From contig NZ_JAOYTH010000025.1 of assembly GCF_025847205.1 (NCBI RefSeq), forward strand, positions 1 through 33,883: a stretch of 33,883 nt of DNA. The letters are read 5' to 3'. Positions 27,139-33,883 of this stretch are shown here, one piece after another. Under the pieces are notes generated by a model. It made no database searches and was not told where the DNA came from. It saw only the letters and a program-made list of their open reading frames with translations. This stretch comes from Pararhizobium sp. YC-54. GTDB taxonomy: Bacteria > Pseudomonadota > Alphaproteobacteria > Rhizobiales > Rhizobiaceae. Numbering within the stretch: position 1 is the first letter of the stretch; the number at the start of each line of letters is the position of its first letter. Both the position numbers and the translations under genes were made by a program.

Positions 27139-28698
27139 ATGACTATGAATCGACGGGAAGTTCTAAAGAGTGCGCTAGGTTCATCTGTGGCCCTTGCTGG
27201 AGTGAGCTGGTTCACGCTGCCGGCAGCCTCAGAGGAGGCGACGAAGAACACACTGACGTGGATATGGGACATAGCCTACCAGAACATGAATCCAGCCATC
27301 AGCAATTCGGCCGAATGTTATTTACTCGGTAGCATCTACGAAACCCTATTGGAATACAAGGACGGCAAGGTCCAGCCGAAACTCGCGACCGCCTGGGAGA
27401 GCGCCGAGGGTGGCAAGACCTGGACCGTCAAATTGCGTGAAGGGGTGAAGTTTCACGACGGCTCGCCACTGAACTCGGTGGCGGTCAAGAAGTCGTTCGA
27501 ATATACGCGTGATCTTGGAAAGGGCGGGAGCTACCTATTTGCCGGCCTGACAAATGTTGAAACGCCGGACGAACACACCGTCATTTTCCGTTTCAAGGAC
27601 GCCATCGCGTTCGATCTAGTGGCAGCTGCACAATACGGTGGTTTCGTGATCGGCCCAGCAGGCATCGACAAGGGCGACGAATGGCTGAATCAGGGCAATG
27701 CGATCGGCACTGGCCCGTACAAGTTGACAGAATTCCAGCAGGGAAAACTAGCGGTCCTCGACAAGTTCGAAGATTACTGGGGCGGATGGAAAAGCAGCCA
27801 GTTCGACCGCGTCGTTCATCCCTATGTGGCCGAGGCGTCGACGCGCATTCAGATGATCCGATCCGGCGAAGCGAACATTTGCCCCCGTATTCCGGCTGCT
27901 CAGATCGAGAGCCTCGGCGCCTTGCCCAATGTCTCGGTCGCGAACGATCCGGGCTGGCGCACACAGTTCTATCTGATCAACACCCAAAAATATCCCACAG
28001 ACAACCTGAAATTCCGGCAGGCCTTGTTGTCTCTTTGGGATCACGAGTCGGTGCTGAAGGACATTTTTCATGGCATCGCCAAGAAGCCGGTGGGTCCAGT
28101 CGTATCGACCTTGTGGGGTCACGGAACATACGACGTAGGCACATATGATCCGCAGAAGGCACTGTCACTCCTTGAAGAATCGGGCGTTCCTAAGAAGGAT
28201 TGGAAGATAAAGGCACTGTACTACGCCGGAAATCAGGAGCAGATTGATGCAATAGAGCTGTTCCGGGCCAACGCCGAGGCTGTTGGACTTGAAGTCGACC
28301 TTAATTTGGAACAAGTAACCACCACCTTTCTTAGCAAGGCCCGGTCGCCTGAAACTACAGGTCACCTGAATGCGATGGTAACTTGGCCAGGTTATCCTTC
28401 CCCACAGGACCTGTTAGGAATGTGGAAAAGCGAAGAGAAGCCCGTCTGGAACCTCTCTTATTACCACGATGAAGATTACGACCGTCTTGTACACGAGGGC
28501 TTCAAATTGGAAGGTCCGGACAGAGACGCTGCGGAAAAGGTTTATATCGCGGCGCAAGACAGGCTTATGCAGAACGCGGTCGCCATCTTCTATGCCGAGG
28601 TAAACCGGGTTGCCGCCTATTCCTCTGATATCAAGGGAATGGACCAAGCCAACAATCCTGCCTACGAATGGCTGTCTCTCTACAGCCTGCACAGATAG
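27139..28698 (+). CDS. Peptide/opine-type ABC transporter, substrate-binding protein (family 5)
   Basis: A 519-residue DppA/OppA-type periplasmic binding protein. The N-terminus NRREVLKSALGS followed by a hydrophobic stretch is a twin-arginine signal, so it may be exported folded by Tat. The mature part shows family features: LATAWES, WTVKLREGVKFHDGSPL, GTGPYKL and FEDYWGG. AAGGGA lies ahead of ATG 27139. It starts the five-gene importer operon. Relatives bind di- or oligopeptides, opines, nickel chelates or sugars; the ligand here is not readable. Confidence 0.93.
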   Translation: MTMNRREVLKSALGSSVALAGVSWFTLPAASEEATKNTLTWIWDIAYQNMNPAISNSAECYLLGSIYETLLEYKDGKVQPKLATAWESAEGGKTWTVKLREGVKFHDGSPLNSVAVKKSFEYTRDLGKGGSYLFAGLTNVETPDEHTVIFRFKDAIAFDLVAAAQYGGFVIGPAGIDKGDEWLNQGNAIGTGPYKLTEFQQGKLAVLDKFEDYWGGWKSSQFDRVVHPYVAEASTRIQMIRSGEANICPRIPAAQIESLGALPNVSVANDPGWRTQFYLINTQKYPTDNLKFRQALLSLWDHESVLKDIFHGIAKKPVGPVVSTLWGHGTYDVGTYDPQKALSLLEESGVPKKDWKIKALYYAGNQEQIDAIELFRANAEAVGLEVDLNLEQVTTTFLSKARSPETTGHLNAMVTWPGYPSPQDLLGMWKSEEKPVWNLSYYHDEDYDRLVHEGFKLEGPDRDAAEKVYIAAQDRLMQNAVAIFYAEVNRVAAYSSDIKGMDQANNPAYEWLSLYSLHR

Positions 28699-28736
28699 GC
28701 TTTGCGCAGGCATTATAACGGGAGGATTTCATCGCC

Positions 28737-29753
28737 ATGGCAATGCACTTGGTTCAGCGGCTGCTGATGATCGTTGGCGTCGTACTTGGCGTCGTCACTA
28801 TAATGTTCGTCCTGAGCCGAGTGCTTGCTCCCTCGCCAGCTGAACTGATGCTGGGGGGACGCCCTCCGGCTGAAATGATCGCCAAGATGAACGAGGAACT
28901 TGGACTCAACAAGCCGCTCGCGGTGCAATATGTGAGTTTCATCGGCAATGTCCTGCGTGGAGAGCTTGGCAATAGCCTGCTCACCAAGCGGCCCGTGGCG
29001 CAGGAGGTAATCGAGCGGTTCGGCGCGACGTTCGAACTTACCACTCTGGCAATGGCGCTCGTTTTGCTCATTGGCATTCCGATCGGTATTGTTTCCGCTG
29101 TAAAGCACAATTCGCTCATCGATAATATCGTTCGCACCGTCTCTGTTGCCGGTGTCGCGATCCCATCCTTCATTCTGGCGATGGCACTGCAAATTCTGTT
29201 TTACGGCGTGCTCGGGTGGCTGCCTCTTCAAGGTCGCGTCGACACCTCGATCCTCTTGGATCACCCGATTAAGCCAATCACTGGCCTGTTTCTTGTTGAT
29301 TCCCTTCTTGGAGGTAATTGGGAAGGGTTTTTGAGTGCTCTTGCACACATTGCTCTGCCATTGTTCGCCTTAACAATCCTGTTGCTCGCTACCGTGACGC
29401 GCATCACCCGGAACATGATGATTGAGGTTTTAAAAGAGGAATATATCCGGACGGCGTTTGCTTACGGCCTGCCAAGGGCCACAATCTACTATCGCTATGC
29501 GTTGAAAGCTACCCTCATACCCGTCTTGACCGTTATAGGGTTGACCTACGGGTACCTTTTGGGTGGGGCCGTTGTGATCGAAACTGTCTTCGATTGGCCA
29601 GGGCTCGGTTCTTTTGTGGTGTCATCGATCGCTCAGAACGACTACCCCGCCTCACTCGGCGCTACACTCTTCCTTGCCGTGGCATACCTCATGGTCAATC
29701 TCATCGTCGATCTTCTGTATGCGGTAGTCGATCCCCGCCTCAGAACAGCATAA
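28737..29753 (+). CDS. Peptide-type ABC transporter permease (DppB-like)
   Basis: A 338-residue inner-membrane permease with the DppB layout: first membrane segment at about residues 9-30, a large periplasmic loop, then five more segments. The conserved N-terminal region has LGLNKPLAVQY and the ATPase-docking loop is EEYIRTAFAYGLPR. GGGAGG lies upstream of ATG 28737. It pairs with the DppC-type permease that follows; the two genes are nearly contiguous. Confidence 0.93.
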   Translation: MAMHLVQRLLMIVGVVLGVVTIMFVLSRVLAPSPAELMLGGRPPAEMIAKMNEELGLNKPLAVQYVSFIGNVLRGELGNSLLTKRPVAQEVIERFGATFELTTLAMALVLLIGIPIGIVSAVKHNSLIDNIVRTVSVAGVAIPSFILAMALQILFYGVLGWLPLQGRVDTSILLDHPIKPITGLFLVDSLLGGNWEGFLSALAHIALPLFALTILLLATVTRITRNMMIEVLKEEYIRTAFAYGLPRATIYYRYALKATLIPVLTVIGLTYGYLLGGAVVIETVFDWPGLGSFVVSSIAQNDYPASLGATLFLAVAYLMVNLIVDLLYAVVDPRLRTA

Positions 29754-29764
29754 TGGAGATCATG

Positions 29765-30634
29765 ATGGCAACTTATATCATGGATTGGCCTACTCGACTG
29801 GTCCGCGCACGCGCATTCCTGGGGCAGAATCGCCTGTTCGTTCTTGGCGCCGCCATTCTCCTGTTGGTGATTTCAGGTGCTCTTCTTGCTCCCTGGATTG
29901 CGCATTTTGAACCAGCCAAGATCGTGATGTCGGAGCGACTCTCACCACCCAGCGCCGAACATTTGATGGGCACGGATCGCTTCGGCAGGGACATCTTCGC
30001 CAGGTTACTTTATGGGGCAAGAATATCGCTGCTTGTCGGCCTTTGTGTTGTCCTTCTATCTCTAGTCCTCGGCATTCCGGTTGGGCTCTTGGCAGGGTAT
30101 TTGGGAGGCAGGACCGACCTCATTTTGATGCGTCTAGCGGACATCTTCTTGGCCTTTCCGCCCTTACTTCTGCCAATCGCCATAACAGCTGCGCTTGGTC
30201 CTGGCCTCTGGAACGCTGTGATCGCACTCGGCGTCACCGGGTTCCCTGGGATAGCGCGCATTATGCGCGGCGCGGTCCTGAGGGTGCGCGAGGAACTTTA
30301 CATCGGTGCCGCGCGGACGATGGGCTTAGGGCAATTGCACATCCTGGTTCGCCACGTCCTGCCAAACTCGCTGACCCCAGTCATCGTCGCGGCATCTTCA
30401 GATTTTGGCTATGCGATTCTGGCGGGGGCATCACTGAGCTTTATCGGCTTGGGCGCACAGGCTCCGGCGATCGAGTGGGGCCTCATGGCCGCGGACTCCC
30501 GGGTCGACTTCCTTGATCACTGGTGGACCGCGCTCATTCCAGGTCTGGCTATCTTCTTAACTGTGCTTGCGCTCAATCTCGTTGGCGATGGTCTCCGCGA
30601 TATTCTGGATCCAAAGCAGGGGAGACCGGAATGA
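29765..30634 (+). CDS. Peptide-type ABC transporter permease (DppC-like)
   Basis: A 289-residue DppC-type permease with an N-terminal membrane segment (about 22-44), the LMGTDRFGRDIFARLLYG motif typical of this subunit, and the docking loop ELYIGAARTMGL. ATG 29765 is chosen with GGAG 6 bases upstream; ATG 29762 and ATG 29753 (overlapping the dppB-like stop) are alternatives. Its stop overlaps the next gene by ATGA, indicating coupled translation. Confidence 0.92.
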   Translation: MATYIMDWPTRLVRARAFLGQNRLFVLGAAILLLVISGALLAPWIAHFEPAKIVMSERLSPPSAEHLMGTDRFGRDIFARLLYGARISLLVGLCVVLLSLVLGIPVGLLAGYLGGRTDLILMRLADIFLAFPPLLLPIAITAALGPGLWNAVIALGVTGFPGIARIMRGAVLRVREELYIGAARTMGLGQLHILVRHVLPNSLTPVIVAASSDFGYAILAGASLSFIGLGAQAPAIEWGLMAADSRVDFLDHWWTALIPGLAIFLTVLALNLVGDGLRDILDPKQGRPE

Positions 30635-31620
30635 GTAGTACAGTTCTTCAGGTAAGTGGCCTAGGAGTGACTTTTCCCGGGCTCTTCCGATCAACATCGA
30701 TCCTGCGAGGGATCGATTTCGAAGTGGCAGCTGGCGAAGTGCTCGGCTTGGTGGGCGAATCGGGCTGCGGGAAATCTATGACGGCGAGCGCCTGTCTCGG
30801 GCTGGTGCCGTCGCCAGGGCTCGTCACCGGCAGTATCTCGATCGATGGGCAGCAAGTCATTGGACGGCCGGAGTCCGAGCTGCGTACGATGCGTGGCTCC
30901 CGCGTGGCAATGATCTTCCAAAATCCGATGCGTTCCATGAACCCGTTCTTCACGCTCGGACGACAGATGATCGACGTCATTTGTTGCCACCGATCAGTGA
31001 GCCGGCTTGAAGCTCGCTCTCTGGCCTTGAGCGACCTCAAGGCAGTCCGCATCCCCGACGCGGAGCTGGCGCTCGAAAAATACCCCCATCAGCTTTCAGG
31101 CGGCCAGATCCAACGCGCCCTGATTGCGCTTGCCCTGTCTTGTCGCCCACGCCTCCTGATCGCGGACGAGCCGACAACGGCGCTCGACGTAACGGTACAG
31201 GCGCAGATCGTCTCGCTGATACGGCGTCTGGCAGATGAGAAAGGGCTCGCCGTCCTGTTCATCACACATGACCTCGGCATCGTCTCGCAACTCTGTGACA
31301 GCGTGGCGGTAATGTATGCCGGCCGCATCGTTGAGAAGGGAAGTGTCGAAGCAGTGATCGACCACCCCCTCCATCCTTACACAAAGAAGCTCTTGGGTAC
31401 GGTTCCGACAATTGGGCGCAAGGCTCATGAATTGGTCTCAATACCCGGGAACGTGCCAGATCCCGCACTCGTGCCACCCGGTTGCGCTTTTCGCGACCGT
31501 TGCGACCAAGCGACCGACATTTGCGGCGAGACACAACCGCCGACCTCCATGTTTGAACAGGATCACACGGTACTTTGTCACCATGCCGTTCGCGCACGAC
31601 AGATAACGGAGTCACAATGA
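30631..31620 (+). CDS. Peptide-type ABC transporter ATPase (DppD-like)
   Basis: A 329-residue ATPase with Walker A GESGCGKS at 42-49, LSGGQ in HQLSGGQIQR, and Walker B LLIADEPTTALD. The C-terminal oligopeptide-transporter extension with the cysteine-containing FRDRC motif is present. The start ATG 30631 overlaps the permease stop (ATGA). It forms a heterodimeric ATPase with the next gene product. Confidence 0.94.
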   Translation: MSSTVLQVSGLGVTFPGLFRSTSILRGIDFEVAAGEVLGLVGESGCGKSMTASACLGLVPSPGLVTGSISIDGQQVIGRPESELRTMRGSRVAMIFQNPMRSMNPFFTLGRQMIDVICCHRSVSRLEARSLALSDLKAVRIPDAELALEKYPHQLSGGQIQRALIALALSCRPRLLIADEPTTALDVTVQAQIVSLIRRLADEKGLAVLFITHDLGIVSQLCDSVAVMYAGRIVEKGSVEAVIDHPLHPYTKKLLGTVPTIGRKAHELVSIPGNVPDPALVPPGCAFRDRCDQATDICGETQPPTSMFEQDHTVLCHHAVRARQITESQ

Positions 31621-32591
31621 ACCCCGCATCTACGCCTAGCCTTCTTTCGGTTGCAGGCCTCCGGAAGGTATACACGACGCGCAACGGCACCATAAAAGCG
31701 CTGGACGGCGTCAGCTTTGATATCGCTGCCGGTGAAACCCTTGCGCTCGTCGGCGAATCCGGTTGCGGCAAGAGCACGCTCGCATCTGCGCTCCTCGGAC
31801 TTGCCAGCTTCGATGCCGGTACAATCGCGATCGACGGTGATGCGATCACCGCTCGTTCAAATTGGACAAAGTTACCCCCGCGTCGGGATGTCGGAGTGGT
31901 GTTCCAAAATCCCCAATCCTCGCTCGATCCCAAGATGACCATTCGGTCTATCGTCGGCGAACCATTACAGATGGTTGGAGCTCGTGGCGATGCTCTCACC
32001 CGGAGAGTCACCGGACTGCTGAGCCAGGTTGGCCTTGGCCCAGAGTTTCTTAAGCGCTACCCACACCAATTGTCTGGCGGACAGCAACAGCGTGTCGCAA
32101 TTGCACGCGCGCTGGCGCTGGAACCGCGAATTTTGATCCTTGATGAGCCAACGGCTGCGCTCGACGTTTCGGTGCAGGCACAGATTCTTAAGCTTCTGAA
32201 AGCTCTGCAAGTCCGCACGAATGTGAGCTACTTGTTCATCACTCATGATCTCGGCGTCGTCGATTACCTCGCCAATCGAGTCGCTGTCATGTATCTCGGG
32301 CGGATCGTCGAGAGCGGACCGGTGGCCGACGTGTTCGCCGATCCACGCCACCCTTATACGCAGGCATTGCTTGACGCTGTGCCGGTCATCGACCCTTCGC
32401 GACGGAGACAACAGGCACCACTCGACGGCGAAGTGCCGAGCCCCATCAACCGTCCGTCCGGCTGCAGTTTCTCTCCACGATGCCGGTGGGCGACCAACGC
32501 GTGCCGCGCTCACGACCCGGAACTGTGCGAGGACGGGGGAGGGCGTGCTAACGCCTGCTTCCATCCCTTGAATGTAGGAAAGTCCGCATGA
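31617..32591 (+). CDS. Peptide-type ABC transporter ATPase (DppF-like)
   Basis: A 324-residue second ATPase with Walker A GESGCGKS at 46-53, LSGGQQQRVAIARALA and LILDEPTAALD. The C-terminal FSPRCRWA cysteine motif is typical of the family. ATG 31617 overlaps the previous stop by four bases. An ATG also overlaps its own stop (32588), hinting that another coupled gene once followed. Confidence 0.94.
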   Translation: MNPASTPSLLSVAGLRKVYTTRNGTIKALDGVSFDIAAGETLALVGESGCGKSTLASALLGLASFDAGTIAIDGDAITARSNWTKLPPRRDVGVVFQNPQSSLDPKMTIRSIVGEPLQMVGARGDALTRRVTGLLSQVGLGPEFLKRYPHQLSGGQQQRVAIARALALEPRILILDEPTAALDVSVQAQILKLLKALQVRTNVSYLFITHDLGVVDYLANRVAVMYLGRIVESGPVADVFADPRHPYTQALLDAVPVIDPSRRRQQAPLDGEVPSPINRPSGCSFSPRCRWATNACRAHDPELCEDGGGRANACFHPLNVGKSA

Positions 32592-32810
32592 CGCTGCACA
32601 ATTCGCGGAAGACGATCCCAGAGAGCTCGTAGAACTGGTTCTCAGACGCGTGCACTCGCCCGATTGGTTCCTTGGGCCGCGCGAAGCCCACGAGATCGCT
32701 CTCGACTGCGCCCTCGTGAATTGCTTGGTGAGCGCGGCGAGCGCGTTCTTCCGGCTCCGAGCCGCCGTCGGGGCCTCAACTTGTTTACGGGTTCCGGCCG
32801 AGAAAAAAAG
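32588..32810 (+). pseudogene. Possible truncated or frameshifted gene after the importer
   Basis: An ATG overlapping the DppF stop opens a frame that ends after 14 codons at 32632. A second frame from 32590 then stays open with a coding-like composition (ELVELVLRRV, DWFLGPREAHEIALD, LVNCLVSAAS). Together they suggest a coupled sixth gene that has been broken by a frameshift and deletion. I do not recognise the family, and chance cannot be excluded. Confidence 0.35.
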
Positions 32811-32854
32811 GTGTGAACTTGAACGCTCCAGGTCTAAATCAGAGGGGAGTCGAC

Positions 32855-33604
32855 ATGAGAGTGGCCGTGATAACTGGTGGAGCTGGCGGTATAGGGGCTG
32901 CTACTGCGCAATTGCTACTTAAGCGGGGATGGCGGGTGGCGATCGTAGATATTAACATCGACGAGGTGGCAACTTGGCCAAATGAAACTGAAAACTGCCT
33001 CTATCCAATTCAATCCGATGTGCGAACGAAAAGTTCTGCGGGGGTAGTCTGCGAGCAAGTCGTCGAGAGGTGGGGCCGATTAGATCTTATGGTGAACTGC
33101 GCTGGCGTAAATCGGCATGCACCCTTCGAAAAACTTACACTCGACGATTGGCAATTCGTCTTGGACGTTAATCTGACGGGCACGTTCGCCTTCATGCAAG
33201 CCGCCGCACTTCACATGCTGAAGAACCAAAAAGGATCAATCGTCAACATCTCTTCTATCGCTGGTGCGCGCGGGGTGCCCGATCGCTGTGCCTATGCGGC
33301 CACCAAGGCGGCAATCGATTCGATAACAAGGTCGGCCGCAGTGGGATGGGCGACGCGCGGCGTTCGTGTCAACGCCGTGGCGCCTGGTTTCACCGAAACT
33401 CCCCTCGTGCGCAGATACATCGACAATGGCAATATTGATATCAACCAGATACATTCGATGACCCCGATGCAACGCCTTGCTTCTCCGAGTGAAATTGCTA
33501 CAGCCATTGTCTTTCTGGCGAGCGAGGATGCTTCTTTTATCACCGGGCAAACCCTGTATGTCGACGGGGGCTATATGGCCGAATACGGGATCCCGTCTTC
33601 TTAG
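32855..33604 (+). CDS. Short-chain dehydrogenase/reductase (SDR)
   Basis: A 249-residue classical SDR of the FabG/3-oxoacyl-reductase-like group. TGGAGGIG is at 7-14, NCAG at 81-84, and the catalytic Ser about 133-134, Tyr147 and Lys151 are in place; Asp32 suggests NAD use. ATG 32855 has GGGGAG 6 bases upstream; the open frame reaches back to 32813 without a better start. It follows the importer after a 263-base gap. It probably oxidises a hydroxyl group on the imported compound or its product. It is the third SDR in the window. Confidence 0.92.
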   Translation: MRVAVITGGAGGIGAATAQLLLKRGWRVAIVDINIDEVATWPNETENCLYPIQSDVRTKSSAGVVCEQVVERWGRLDLMVNCAGVNRHAPFEKLTLDDWQFVLDVNLTGTFAFMQAAALHMLKNQKGSIVNISSIAGARGVPDRCAYAATKAAIDSITRSAAVGWATRGVRVNAVAPGFTETPLVRRYIDNGNIDINQIHSMTPMQRLASPSEIATAIVFLASEDASFITGQTLYVDGGYMAEYGIPSS

Positions 33605-33698
33605 ACCACCTCCGCACGCCCAATCTCGAAGCGCTCGTCTAGGTAGCTCGGCGGCAAGGGTCCTGCTGGCGGGCGTAGAGGCTGAACTTGACAGCGGA

Positions 33699-33883
33699 AT
33701 GTCGGAACAGGTCGTCATTGGACTTATCGCTCTCTCGACTGATGTTGTCACCGAATATGAGCTACGCAAGATGTTGCCGTCAGACGGCGTCAGCATCTCA
33801 TCAACGCGGATCGGGACGCAGAATCCGATCACAATTGAAAACTTGCGTGGACATGCTCATGAGATCGCAGATGCGGCGGAGCT
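33699..33883 (+). CDS. Maleate isomerase/arylmalonate decarboxylase/Asp-Glu racemase-like protein, 5' part
   Basis: The frame from ATG 33699 runs off the window end. It encodes VVIGLIALSTDVVTEYE, then MLPSDGVSISSTRI and NPITIENL, matching the N-terminus of the maleate cis-trans isomerase / Asp-Glu racemase-like family. The frame is also open upstream, so the start is uncertain and no clear ribosome site is seen. Members isomerise, racemise or decarboxylate small dicarboxylates and amino acids through paired cysteines, which would lie beyond this fragment or near its edge. It is in the same direction as the SDR, about 95 bases downstream. Confidence 0.65.
   Translation, partial: MSEQVVIGLIALSTDVVTEYELRKMLPSDGVSISSTRIGTQNPITIENLRGHAHEIADAAE

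Noticed and set aside
31262..32011. Minus-strand open frame of 249 codons
   Set aside because: Antisense to both peptide-importer ATPase genes and without a family signature.
1..33883. CRISPR arrays, tRNA, rRNA or insertion sequences
   Set aside because: No regularly spaced repeats, RNA gene motifs or transposase signatures were recognised by reading both strands, though short decayed IS ends could be missed without a search.

Overview
The window looks like an accessory catabolic region from an alphaproteobacterium of the Rhizobiales (Rhizobium, Sinorhizobium or Mesorhizobium type), probably on a plasmid or genomic island. This rests on gene families and codon style, not on a marker gene: there is no rRNA, tRNA, replication gene or recognisable transposase here. 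Base composition is uneven by eye. Genes at 1.2-6.8 kb are GC-rich and look like long-resident rhizobial genes. The 7-19.4 kb block is clearly more AT-rich. The 20-33 kb part is intermediate. This suggests several pieces joined by transfer.

Region 1 (0.1-6.8 kb): an Lrp/AsnC regulator, a class III omega-aminotransferase, an aldehyde dehydrogenase, the two subunits of a succinyl-CoA:3-oxoacid CoA-transferase, and a phbA-like acetyl-CoA acetyltransferase that is a pseudogene (frameshift, in-frame deletion and an active-site substitution). The layout suggests deamination of an omega- or beta-amino acid, oxidation of the semialdehyde and CoA activation, with the last thiolase step lost locally.

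Region 2 (6.9-18.4 kb): a GntR/HutC regulator on the minus strand, divergent from a plus-strand set: a fumarase/PcaB-superfamily lyase, a second class III aminotransferase, a second aldehyde dehydrogenase, a protein with three RidA (YjgF) domains in one chain, an amidase, and a polar-amino-acid ABC importer (binding protein, permease, ATPase). This appears to be an undescribed uptake-and-breakdown pathway for an amino or amide compound. All three RidA domains lack the family's catalytic arginine. Two near-identical 14-bp palindromes lie in the 747-bp gap before the triple-RidA gene.

Region 3 (18.6-24.8 kb): a minus-strand set (SDR, M81/MlrC-type metallopeptidase, SDR, VOC-fold protein, alanine-racemase-fold PLP decarboxylase), with a LysR regulator divergent from the decarboxylase.

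Region 4 (25.8-33.9 kb): a beta-lactamase-fold serine hydrolase, a full Dpp/Opp-type peptide importer (binding protein with a twin-arginine signal, two permeases, two ATPases with translational coupling), a possible broken gene, a third SDR, and the start of a maleate isomerase/Asp-Glu racemase-like gene cut by the window end. Regions 3 and 4 together suggest import and hydrolysis of an unusual peptide or amide, followed by redox, decarboxylation or isomerisation of the released amino acid. The substrates of both systems are unknown and are inferred only from families and context.
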